A stretch of 64,000 bases of DNA, taken from assembly GCA_030583665.1 (NCBI GenBank), contig CP129469.1, positions 1,541,043 through 1,605,042 on the forward strand, written 5' to 3'. Positions 7,090-15,336 of the stretch are shown one piece after another. This DNA is from Candidatus Jettenia sp. AMX2. Its GTDB lineage: Bacteria; Planctomycetota; Brocadiia; Brocadiales; Brocadiaceae. The notes beneath the pieces are model-generated. The model was not told the DNA's origin. It was given only the letters and a program-made list of their open reading frames with translations, and searched no databases. The first letter of the stretch is position 1. Every line of letters begins with the position of its first letter. The translations under genes were made by a program, and so were the position numbers.

Positions 7090-9595
7090 GCCTCTCTTCT
7101 TCAGTCTTACCGGTTCGGCTCCGGCCAAGAATTTGATGATTCAAAAAGTCTTCACTCCCCTTCTGCCCATTACTCAAAAGTCTCATTCCGTTTACGTTCC
7201 CGGGCCTCTTCCCATTCTCGCTCTTGTTTTATTGATTCCTGCAATGCCGAATACTGGCTTTTGGCCCAGGCCCGGATTTCAGCGTTATGATGATCATACA
7301 GGCTTTGAAATAGTACGAGCCGCTTTTCGAGAATAGCCGCAAGCGATCCGCTCCAACCTGACGGCCTTATGGACCGCGAAAGATATACTAGAACTGCTTC
7401 CAGCCTCGGTGCTTTTTCAAAGATGGAAAGAACAATCCTTTTCCATTCCGGCTTATCTTCCTTCTCCCCTTTTGAAAAAGGCTGGATCATAGACGCGATT
7501 AGCGGATAACGAGATTCTGGGTCTCTGTCGCACCACGTAATAAGGTCATTATCAGAAATGGCATCGATTGGATTGCTGCGCCTCTCGAAACCGTCCACAA
7601 ACATCCTCCTGCGCTGATAATCTTTTATATCGCTATTTCCAACGATCTCTTCCAGGAAAACCATGGGTTGGGTCCGAGCAAGGGCGCTTGATAGGCCGGG
7701 GTAATCAAAAACGAAAATGGCGTTTTCGGTAATCGCCTGGGAAAGATGTCGACATAGCTGTGTGGTAGCCTCTACGCCTTCTTTTCCATTGAGGCAAATA
7801 TTTGCTATTTGTTCCAGATCGAAATCTGCGCCCCCATGCCTCTTGCTTCCGCCAGGGAAAGAATACTCAGAAAGAGCTTCACGCGCTACCGTAAGTAAAT
7901 TCTCCGAGTAATTCCGAGATTCTTTTTTGGATATAAAGAACCTCATCTTAAGAATTTCAATCACTACGCCGATTCCTTCTTCTTTGGAAAGGATTTTTTC
8001 TAATAGATCAGCCAGTTCATCATCGCTTATTGGTTCATGATTGCCTCCCCAAGCGAGGTACTGGAATGTCTGTATTCTTGGCTTTCCGGTATCTAAGGAC
8101 TCATGCAGGCGTTCGATGCCTCTGTGGTCTATTGGTGAAGTCATTTGGAAAATCGGAAACCACTCGCCAAGTACACCCTCATGGATGAGACTATCGAGCG
8201 CCGAGTCATAGAACGCTCGATCGCTTTCCGAACACAAGGAGAGAAATCCCGTAAGAAGATTAAACTGACGTTTCTCGGGAGGAGCGTTCTTGAATTGAAC
8301 GCACAGCAATTCCCAGACTTTCTTCTTATCATCGCAACCATATGCCAGTCCTCTGCCGAAACTGTAAATCCGCGAATTGTGGGTAATTACAAGCTCAGGC
8401 ATCAAGCTATTGAACAGCTCTGCGTCTTGCACAACCTGAGCGGCAATTTCTTGGGTAGTCTCTTGCATTTTTTTCCAGCCGGACATTGGGTCTTCTTCTG
8501 TCTCATAATCGTCTTCCAAGGTGAAAGCCGAGTTCTCGTCTGATAATGCGAAAGTCCTCGCGCGTTCCAGCAGATCATTGGGCCTCAGCAGTCTTTCCAA
8601 AGCTTGGATTCTTTCCGAGATTTCTTTCTCAAAACCCTTGCTGTCGTACTTAATTATCTCGCGAACTGCGATCCACGCCTCGTTCCAAGCCTGTTGCTGA
8701 TGGATCTGTTTAATTGAGTCTTCCAACGCGTCAAATATGCCGGCGTTTGTCCACAGACCGCGAAGATGCTCGCAGAGGATTCGTTTTGCTTCTTGGGAAA
8801 TCGGTTCTCCTGAGAGGACCAGATGCGTACAGATCCCTACAAATGTCTCGAACCAGCGCACTACCTCCTCGCCTGTTTCCGGGTAATACCCAAAATCCCT
8901 TGGTCTTGCTCCGAACGTAAAATCATGAGACGAGCTGAAATGCCATGTCTCTAAAGCGGATGACAAAAGAACGATGGCTAATTCCTGTTTGTCCTGATCT
9001 CCTGATTCGGATAGCTCCGTGATTATCTCCGCTCTCATATCCATGGGCGCCTGAGTGCCGGATAGTTGGATGTAAAAAAGCGATTTGAGGACATCGCGTA
9101 TGGAATTACGATTTTCGTTCCGATCTTCTGAAAGGGCGAAGCGGCATATCAACTCCGCGCTACTTTTGAAAAGTTCGGGTTCATAGGCCAATTGCCTCAG
9201 AAGTCGAACGAACTCGTTGTATTGTGGATTCTGTCTCGAAGCGAAGACTTCCCCGTTTTCTCCATTTGCGGCTCGGTCTATTGCCTCTAGTGTCTTTTCC
9301 GGCGATACCGGAGCAATGTTCGTAAATACTTCCAATCCGAACGGATTGAAATTGCAGTTCGCCTTGCCGATCCAGCCGTCGGGCTTCAGCCAGTCGTTCA
9401 CAATTTCGACCGCAGGACCGCAATCGTGAAGATACGCCAGGCGGCGGGTGAAGGACTTTATTAACCGTTCCGAGTCGCTTTCAAGGAAAGACTGCACAAT
9501 AGTGTTTCTTGGTATCGATGCGAGGGCTCTTTTTGCAAGCCTATTAGCGACCGCGTGCGGCAAAACAGCTCTCCAGACATCGCGAGATTGTACCA

Positions 9596-9602
9596 GGTCC
9601 CG
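9596..9602. repeat. 7-bp direct repeat, left side of IS
   Basis: GGTCCCG here and at 11198-11204 directly flanks the IS. Each repeat is separated by 3 bp from the TGTGTC terminal sequence. Removing the IS and one repeat restores the interrupted frame, as expected of a target duplication. Confidence 0.75.
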
Positions 9603-9648
9603 GAATGTGTCAATGAAAATTAGACATTTTTTTAAAGAATTTAGACTC

Positions 9649-10644
9649 TCACGATAGTGTATTTTCCCGTTTTGGTTGATTAATCCATGCAGCCTGTGGT
9701 AAACGTGGAGGTTCAGGTACTTTTCCCTTGAACCGTTCCGGATGTTTTTCAAAAGCGGTCTTTAACACACGGCTTCGTTCTTTCACAATATGATCTGTAC
9801 GTCCATAATGAACAGATTCGGGAGTAAAGAGTCCGATGCCTGAATGATAGTGTTCCGTATTGTACCAGAGAAAGAAATTCTTACAGAATATTCTGGAAGA
9901 TTCAATAGAGGTAAAAAATCCAGGGAATTCAGGATGATACTTAAGGGTTTTAAACTGTGATTCAGAATAGGGATTATCATTACTGACGTAAGGCCTGGAG
10001 TGGCTTTTTGTAATCCCCAGGTCAGAGAGCAGAAAGGCAACTGGTTTAGAAGTCATACTTGATCCCCGGTCAGCATGAATAATCAGTTGTCCAGGTTGAA
10101 TACCCTGTTTGTTGGCAGTCTCACGTATCAACCTTTCAGCCAGAGCCGCTTGTTCCCTGTGTGCAACCATCCAGCCGACCACATAGCGACTGAAGATGTC
10201 AAGGATCACATAGAGATAAAAATAACTCCATTTTGTTGGCCCTTTCAGTTTTGTGATATCCCAGGACCATACCTGATTGGGGGCAGTTGCCAGGAGTTCA
10301 GGTTTCTGATATACGGGGTGACGTAACAGGTTTCTTCGTTCCCTTACCTCGTGGTGTTTTTCCAGGAGACGATACAGAGTTCTTACAGAACACAGATAGA
10401 CCCCTTCATCCAGGAGGGTTGTATATACTTGCCGGGGAGACTTATCACAAAAACGCTCAGAGTGTAAGGTATCAAGTATGATGTGTTCCTCCGTGGGAGA
10501 CAATGCCAGAGGTGGTTTTACCGTGATACGCCTTTGCTGAATATTTTTCTGGTAGTAGTAATAACTTGCCCGTGGGATGCCCAACGTTTCACAGGCATTT
10601 TTCATACGAATCTCTTTGGCAAGTGATTCAACGGCAAGCATCAT
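9649..10644 (-). CDS. IS3-family transposase OrfB
   Basis: A 331-residue integrase-core transposase. Its DDE catalytic residues are visible in the motifs VWSWDITKL, IIHADRGSSM and YSESQFKTLKY. An HTH_21-like N-terminal region (TLGIPRASYYYYQK) precedes the core. Its ATG overlaps the end of orfA (ATGA), so it may be made by coupled re-initiation rather than the frameshift common in this family. The C-terminal tail (KHPERFKGKVPEPPRLPQAA) is typical of one IS3 subgroup. Confidence 0.9.
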   Translation of the reverse strand: MMLAVESLAKEIRMKNACETLGIPRASYYYYQKNIQQRRITVKPPLALSPTEEHIILDTLHSERFCDKSPRQVYTTLLDEGVYLCSVRTLYRLLEKHHEVRERRNLLRHPVYQKPELLATAPNQVWSWDITKLKGPTKWSYFYLYVILDIFSRYVVGWMVAHREQAALAERLIRETANKQGIQPGQLIIHADRGSSMTSKPVAFLLSDLGITKSHSRPYVSNDNPYSESQFKTLKYHPEFPGFFTSIESSRIFCKNFFLWYNTEHYHSGIGLFTPESVHYGRTDHIVKERSRVLKTAFEKHPERFKGKVPEPPRLPQAAWINQPKRENTLS

Positions 10645-11129
10645 CTGTTTTCTCCTATCAGAGTGGAATGGATATTCAACATTTCTGAGATTTTTTTTTG
10701 AATCTCGATAATGGTTTCAGCCTGTTTGAGCCTTTGCTGAAGAGAATTAATTTCGCATTCAAGTTCTTTGATACGTCGTGCTGCCGGATCAGATTTTTTC
10801 TCCTTTGGTCCGCGTCGTTTTGGAGAAAGCGCCTCCAGGGTGCCACGTTCCAGTTGACGGCGCCAGGTAGTGAGATTAGACGAATAAAGACCTTCCCTTC
10901 TCAAGAGTGCTCCAATCTGCCCGAGATTTGTGCAGGCATCGGCCTCCCGAAGGATGCGAATCTTATACTGTGCAGTAAACTTACGTCTTGCTGCTTTTTC
11001 TGACACCTCTGGGTCGGGGACACAATTGCCAGCAGGAGCGTTGGTGGAACCTCCGTTCGCCCTACGGGCTCTCTCCGGTTCCACCAACGCTTGTAAAGTA
11101 TTTTCTTTGCTTTTCTCATTATTTTTCAT
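10641..11129 (-). CDS. IS3-family transposase OrfA
   Basis: A 162-residue DNA-binding protein. Residues 48-100 form the helix-turn-helix (RRKFTAQYKIRILREADACT ... GQIGALLRREGLYSSNLTTW), followed by a basic stretch and a leucine-zipper coiled coil (ARRIKELECEINSLQQRLKQ) for multimerisation. The N-terminal 45 residues are low-complexity and may be dispensable. It overlaps orfB by 4 bp. Confidence 0.88.
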   Translation of the reverse strand: MKNNEKSKENTLQALVEPERARRANGGSTNAPAGNCVPDPEVSEKAARRKFTAQYKIRILREADACTNLGQIGALLRREGLYSSNLTTWRRQLERGTLEALSPKRRGPKEKKSDPAARRIKELECEINSLQQRLKQAETIIEIQKKISEMLNIHSTLIGENR

Positions 11130-12706
11130 AGTTGTTTTCCTCCTCGCCCTACACTAAACTATTACAAGGAAAATGTCCAACTATTATAGACACAGAGGGT
11201 CCCGTTGTTTCAGCGTCTCGATATCGCGGTATAGATCGGAACCGGACTTGCCGACCAGGGATGCCAGGAATTTGAGCTCCGATTTCTCCGATGTTGCGTC
11301 TGTCCCCTCGAATGAATAAACGAGCGAGCAGGCTTCAGCGGAAATCAGGAGATTTTCATTGGGATTATGACGCTGATAAAAAAGCCGTTCAAACAATTCC
11401 TCATCGCGAAAGCCAGACAGGGTTTCGCCTTGTTCTACAGTATTGGCAAGCGCAATCGCCACGCGAGCATTGCCCCCGGAAAACTCCGCAATCGTCCGGG
11501 CGTCGATCTGCCCAATATGGGTGAATCTCTTTTGTATTAGCTTTTCTATGACCCCTTCGCTGGCCGGTTCCAGACTGAACACATTGGTCTCTTCGGGAAC
11601 GTGGTCCCGAACGTCATACTCAACCGTGAGAAGGTCTACCGTACTGGTTGCTCCCGAACAGATTTTCGTGAGTTTGCGGTGAAGGTCAGGAGGACAATTG
11701 TCGACGATAAGGATGGCCCTCGCTCTATCGGAGATGAGCTGTTCGGCCAAAACCGTCGGATCGGGTTCCGGACCATAAGACATATCGGTGTATAGTACTT
11801 GGGTTCTGTTAAGGGCACCTTCTCCTACTCTTTCGTCAAACAGCGCTTGGACAAGCCGGGTCTTGCCTACTCCCGATAAGCCGGTCAGCCGGATAGATGT
11901 GCCAGGTCCGGAAAGAAGCGATCTCAGTTTTTGTAAGCCGTCTTTAGCGGACATGCCTTTATCTCTTACATTTCCGCCATCATGCAATCTTAAGCCGTCA
12001 TCCAGGAGATATTCTTCCTCGATCCCTTCGGGGGCATCTGCCCAGTTCTCGTAAGGCCGCCAACCTTTTAGCTGTCGGCCGATTCTCTTACGCGTCCACA
12101 AGATTAAGGAAGGGTGCGAACGCAACCAGGTCGCGATACGGCCACGATCAAAAAAGTCCAGACTCAAGTTGGCGTAATTGGTTTCGCTTTGGACGGCTTC
12201 TTTCATAGCATCCAATCGGTTCTTTAACGCCGTGTTCGCCGTAGATCCATTAGAGCTAACAATTATGTACGCGCCATTTTCTTCAATAAGGTTCTTGATT
12301 TCCTCTCTTAGCACGCCATCCGGCTTCATTTCCTTGAGTATCTCCGCCCTGGGCATGTCAGGTTTTTTCACTTGAAATCCGGTAGTCTTCCTCGGGACAA
12401 AACTGTTTGAAGGAGGTTCTATGTCGCCTCGAACAACAACATCAAGACCGCCGTCGCGAGCGTCTTGATTGCCGCCCCATATTATTCCTTTAGTGGAGAG
12501 AAGCGCCATCCGAAAATCAGCTTCGCAAAGCAAGCCTACTAGTGCTCGTAGGTCCGTATCGTTAAGCTGCGCTATATCGTCCCCCGTTATTTCAAGTAAG
12601 CTATACATTTGAGATGTGTTCCCTTGTACGTCCAATATCATCCCTCACTTTTCAGCGTTCAAAAAGGCTTTTAGGAGTCCCGGTTTTGTTTCATGGATCA
12701 CTTTCT

Positions 12707-12766
12707 GCCCAACGGCCTAAATCAGCGGTGGCGTCTTTTGCCGTCCGCTGGATTGATTCGTTAGGC
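12707..12766 (-). other. attC site
   Basis: GCCTAAC (12766-12760) and GTTGGGC (12713-12707) match the core-site consensus fully. The inner arms ATCCAGCGGACGGC and CCACCGCTGAT form an imperfect hairpin. Confidence 0.88.
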
Positions 12767-12772
12767 AATGTT

Positions 12773-12945
12773 TTAAATAAAAGTTATTTTTATTTTGCCC
12801 TTAACTTTATTAAAATCCTTATCCATTGTAATTATTTCTAATCCATATTCTTCAGCAATTTTAAACTGGTAAACATCATCAAAATATCTTTTTTTTCTTG
12901 AGATCATAATATCTCTAAAAATATATTTGTATCAATAAGGCACAT
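12773..12945 (-). pseudogene. vapC: VapC-type PIN toxin remnant
   Basis: The start (MCLIDTNIFLEIL) is the canonical PIN N terminus with its first catalytic Asp, and it overlaps the antitoxin stop (TAATG). TGA follows after 13 codons. In another frame a PIN C terminus is readable (DDVYQFKIAEEYGLEIITMD, KDFNKVKGKIKITFI). Roughly 70 central residues, including the middle acidic residues, are deleted, so the toxin is dead. Confidence 0.82.
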
Positions 12946-13154
12946 TATCTCCACTCCATCGCTTTATGTTGCAATTCTACGGATGTATATTTTTCTTTTA
13001 AATCTGATAACCCACCTTCCCAATCAAATTTTAGTTTCCCTTTTTTTTCTTCTTTAGAATATTTCATAATTAAAAAATCGATATAGTCTAATACCTCTTT
13101 TTTTAAATCTTCTGATAATTCATCTAATTTAGTTTGAATCAATTTTGTATCCAT
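12945..13154 (-). CDS. DUF2281 (VapB-type) antitoxin
   Basis: About 69 residues: LIQTKLDELSEDLKKEVLDY, IDFLIMKYSKEEKKG, then a C-terminal toxin-binding tail (KFDWEGGLSDLKEKY). This is the DUF2281 pattern of antitoxins paired with PIN toxins. ATG 13154 has GGAGGTGA 8 nt upstream. Its toxin partner (12773-12945) is deleted internally, leaving an intact antitoxin. Confidence 0.82.
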   Translation of the reverse strand: MDTKLIQTKLDELSEDLKKEVLDYIDFLIMKYSKEEKKGKLKFDWEGGLSDLKEKYTSVELQHKAMEWR

Positions 13155-13239
13155 CTTTATCACCTCCAGTTTTTATTTAAAGAGTGCTAGGGCCACCTCT
13201 TAAATATTAAATCAAAGCAGTACGATTATTTAACTTTTA

Positions 13240-13367
13240 ACCGGATAGGCCACGGGCATGCTGCCCGATTCCCTCCTAAGAACCAGGACGTGACAGTTTC
13301 CCGTCATCCGGCTCAAGCATTTCTATAAGCTGCCCTTGTGGGACAACCCGACTGTTTTACCTCGAAG
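13240..13367 (-). mobile_element. Group II intron 3'-end fragment
   Basis: 128 bp matching the 3' end of the two larger intron copies: the stop-proximal region, domain V (13279-13314) and domain VI. Here domain V lacks the 3-bp insertion of the other copies and so has normal geometry. The similarity ends exactly where the RayT-associated repeats begin (13368). Confidence 0.8.
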
Positions 13368-13436
13368 AAAAGTCATGGGGTCATGAAAAGTCATGGGGTC
13401 AAACCTTCAAAGAAAAGTCATGGGGTCAAACCTTCA
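13368..13436. repeat. REP-like direct repeats beside RayT
   Basis: Three tandem copies of a unit containing AAAGTCATGGGGTC, two of which continue with AAACCTTCA (13368-13382, 13385-13408, 13412-13436). An inverted copy (ATGAAGGTTTGACCCCATG) is at 14427-14445, on the far side of the transposase gene. RayT proteins act on such paired REP sequences. Confidence 0.8.
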
Positions 13437-14383
13437 TTATTTAATACTTCGATTTCTTTCCTGAATTTACCTTCTCTTTTTATCCTGGTCTCCACTCTCT
13501 TAAGAGCTTCACTTACTGTTGACCCCTGTATACCAAAATACCTCCCAATTTCTGTATTCTTCGCATTACTCATGATTTTTGATACATATATCGCTGCTTG
13601 TCTTTCCCTTTTTCCCTTCCCTTTTCTCAATAACTCCTCTTCCTTTTTGCCGTAATACTTACAACAACCTTTGATAACTTTCTCTACAGGAATTATTTCC
13701 CGGAGTTTTTTCAACTGAGGAATCTCTTCATCGGGTTTTCGTCTCTGTAACATCCTCCTTATTTGTGCTACGAACATTTCACTACCGAGGAGAACTCCAG
13801 CTACCATATCGTCCATGGGATTATTTCTTTCCCCTATACCTTCCATGACAAACTCTTTGTATGCCTTCATTGCAGCATATTTTGTCTTTGAAAAGTATGA
13901 AAGAGTTTCTGCGATATCTACCATTGATTCTTTTCCCTTACAAGCGCCTATGTATTCCCTGTAGCTTGTCCATCTATAATCCTCAGGGCTTTCCACCATC
14001 CTGGCTCGTACCGGATTTAAGTGAATGTATCTGGATAGGACAATTAAATATGTTTCCTTGTCCACAATTATTCCCTTAAATCTCCCTTGAAAGAGATGAC
14101 CAAATCTCTTATGCCTTTTATTTATATAAACTGTATAACTTGTGTTAATATTTTGCATGATCTGAGAGATATTTGCCTTTGGTGTTTCAAGAAAAAGGTG
14201 GTAGTGATTTTCCATCAAGGCATATGCATGGAGGAGGTATCCATATCTCTCCTTTGTTCTTCTTAAGATATCCAAAAACTTTTCCCTGTCTTTATCATCA
14301 AAGAATATTCTGTCTCTCAGATTGCCCCTTGATGTAATATGATAAAAAGCACCTTCAAATTCCAATCGTAATGATCTTGCCAT
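13418..14383 (-). CDS. REP-associated Y1 transposase (RayT) with DnaA-like C terminus
   Basis: A 321-residue HUH-type single-strand transposase. MARSLRLEFEGAFYHITSRG is the family start, MENHYHLFLETP carries the metal-binding HUH motif, and FGHLFQGRFKGIIVDKETYL the conserved region after it. The C-terminal third (VIKGCCKYYGKKEEELL ... NTEIGRYFGIQGSTVSEALK) is a DnaA domain IV-like helix-turn-helix. The last residues (NNEGLTP) are encoded by the adjacent REP repeat. It appears intact. Confidence 0.9.
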   Translation of the reverse strand: MARSLRLEFEGAFYHITSRGNLRDRIFFDDKDREKFLDILRRTKERYGYLLHAYALMENHYHLFLETPKANISQIMQNINTSYTVYINKRHKRFGHLFQGRFKGIIVDKETYLIVLSRYIHLNPVRARMVESPEDYRWTSYREYIGACKGKESMVDIAETLSYFSKTKYAAMKAYKEFVMEGIGERNNPMDDMVAGVLLGSEMFVAQIRRMLQRRKPDEEIPQLKKLREIIPVEKVIKGCCKYYGKKEEELLRKGKGKRERQAAIYVSKIMSNAKNTEIGRYFGIQGSTVSEALKRVETRIKREGKFRKEIEVLNNEGLTP

Positions 14384-14426
14384 AACGCATCATTTTATCC
14401 ATTACCCAGAGTTTGTCAATTGAATT

Positions 14427-14445
14427 ATGAAGGTTTGACCCCATG
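14427..14445. repeat. Inverted REP copy at the RayT 5' flank
   Basis: ATGAAGGTTTGACCCCATG, the reverse complement of the direct repeats at 13368-13436. It marks the upstream limit of the RayT/REP unit and the point where the gene at 14446-14721 is cut. Confidence 0.8.
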
Positions 14446-14721
14446 TTTGTCAGAGTCGGCCTTGCTGTCTCCACCTCCCTCCGGGCCTGTCTGGGGTCTT
14501 AGATTGGGACAGATTGTGCGCTCACACAGTTTCCGGCAGAATATTCCAAAATCATGTGTTTGATTGCGCTGTGTAATGGATTCCAGATGGTATTCTAACG
14601 TTGCCGCCTCTAATATATATGCTACTTGATCTTCGGTATCCGAGTAATATTCAGGCCGAAGCTCTCTCATAAACTGAGAGGGTGAGATTTTCTCAACGTT
14701 CGGCCCATTAATTGCTGTCAT
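14446..14721 (-). pseudogene. N-terminal fragment of a nuclease-like cassette protein
   Basis: From ATG 14721 about 92 residues are readable (SPSQFMRELRPEYYSDTEDQ, LEYHLESITQRNQTHDFGIF, CERTICPNL, then GPEGGGDSKAD) before the frame runs into the REP repeat and stops. The GGGDSKAD motif looks like the first acidic strand of a PD-(D/E)XK nuclease in large defence proteins I recall with a similar start. That assignment is from memory and unverified. No continuation is found beyond the RayT unit. Confidence 0.5.
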
Positions 14722-14801
14722 CTTTGCTTAACCTTAAATCCAATGTTTGCTTTGGGCCGTAACCGGCCCGTCAGGATAGTACGAAGTGTAGTATTCGTGC
14801 C

Positions 14802-14988
14802 GCATAACGGTGTTGCAACTAAGCCGCCGCCCAGAACAGATGGCTAAATTAGAACGATAATTAAATAATTACTAAAATTTTTCATAGCAGTAGAAACTTG
14901 AACAACAAACTAAACACGGAACGATTACCCAGAGAAACTACAAATGCCGAATGCGAATAAAGCGGTCGGCTTGAGTTGCTTGTTATAC
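14802..14988 (-). other. Long attC site (187 bp)
   Basis: GTATAAC (14988-14982) and GTTATGC (14808-14802) enclose matching arms GCAACTCAAGCCG and CGGCTTAGTTGC, which differ by a single extra base. The central 120 bp are AT-rich and variable. The stop of the SLATT C-terminal part (14983) is within the first box. The length is like that of long attC sites in large chromosomal integrons. Confidence 0.75.
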
Positions 14989-15330
14989 ATTTTTCTCATC
15001 TGCAGTAAAATTATAATCACCTTTTTTAATTTTTTTCTGCGCTTTTATGAAATATCTTTCAGGTGCAGTTAAACTAACAGATTTTAATTCTTCCAGATTT
15101 TCAATTGCTTTATTAAAATCTTCTTCAAACGAATCATTATAAATGGTTATTGTCCTTAATCTTCTAAATCTACCTTGCATTATTTTATATTTACTAGCAG
15201 CATTATCTAAAATTTCAATCTTTGCTTCAATCTTTAGTGCAGAAAATATGCTTGGGAGAACTCCGGCTATAAAAGCAGAAAGAGCGATTAAATATTTTAC
15301 AATTAAAGTGGATGGGTTTGTCAAGACCAT
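14983..15330 (-). pseudogene. SLATT-domain effector, 3' part
   Basis: The frame gives a second transmembrane helix (LIVKYLIALSAFIAGVLPSI) and a helical C terminus (MQGRFRRLRTITIYND ... SVSLTAPERYFIKAQKKI). This completes the SLATT two-TM effector whose first half lies at 16670-16851. The apparent ATG at 15330 is probably an internal codon of the original gene. An IS3 element separates the halves. Joining them at a shared AATGG leaves the frame off by one, so there is either a second lesion or an ill-defined IS end. Confidence 0.7.
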
Positions 15331-15336
15331 TTATTA

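Larger units (their letters stand above)
9603..11197 (-). mobile_element. IS3-family insertion sequence 1
   Basis: The element carries overlapping orfA and orfB. Terminal inverted repeats of about 25 bp start TGTGTC and continue to GACATTTT at both ends (left 9606 inward, right 11194 inward) with a few mismatches. It is flanked by the direct repeat GGTCCCG. Both transposase frames are open, so the element may still be mobile. It inserted into the STAND NTPase cassette gene. Confidence 0.85.
7170..12641 (-). pseudogene. PD-(D/E)XK nuclease-STAND NTPase, Avs-like layout, split by an IS
   Basis: Two frames, 12641-11205 and 9602-7170, join exactly in phase when the IS (9603-11197) and one 7-bp repeat are removed; the join reads KQRD-LVQSRDVW. 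The restored protein is about 1280-1290 residues. Residues 30-130 look like a PD-(D/E)XK nuclease (GGLDVVV with D67, FQVKK with Q90 and K92). Residues 254-261 are Walker A (GLSGVGKT) and 309-316 a Walker B-like AILIVDNC. The remaining 800 residues are helical repeats, a likely sensor region. Nuclease-STAND-repeat is the layout of Avs antiphage proteins; I infer a defence role, not a specific subtype. The start may be 12641, a TTG two codons later, or ATG 12608. Confidence 0.8.

Noticed and set aside
13368-13436. Possible CRISPR-like direct repeats
   Set aside because: Only three units with irregular spacing and no spacers of constant length; the inverted copy beyond RayT shows they are REP elements.
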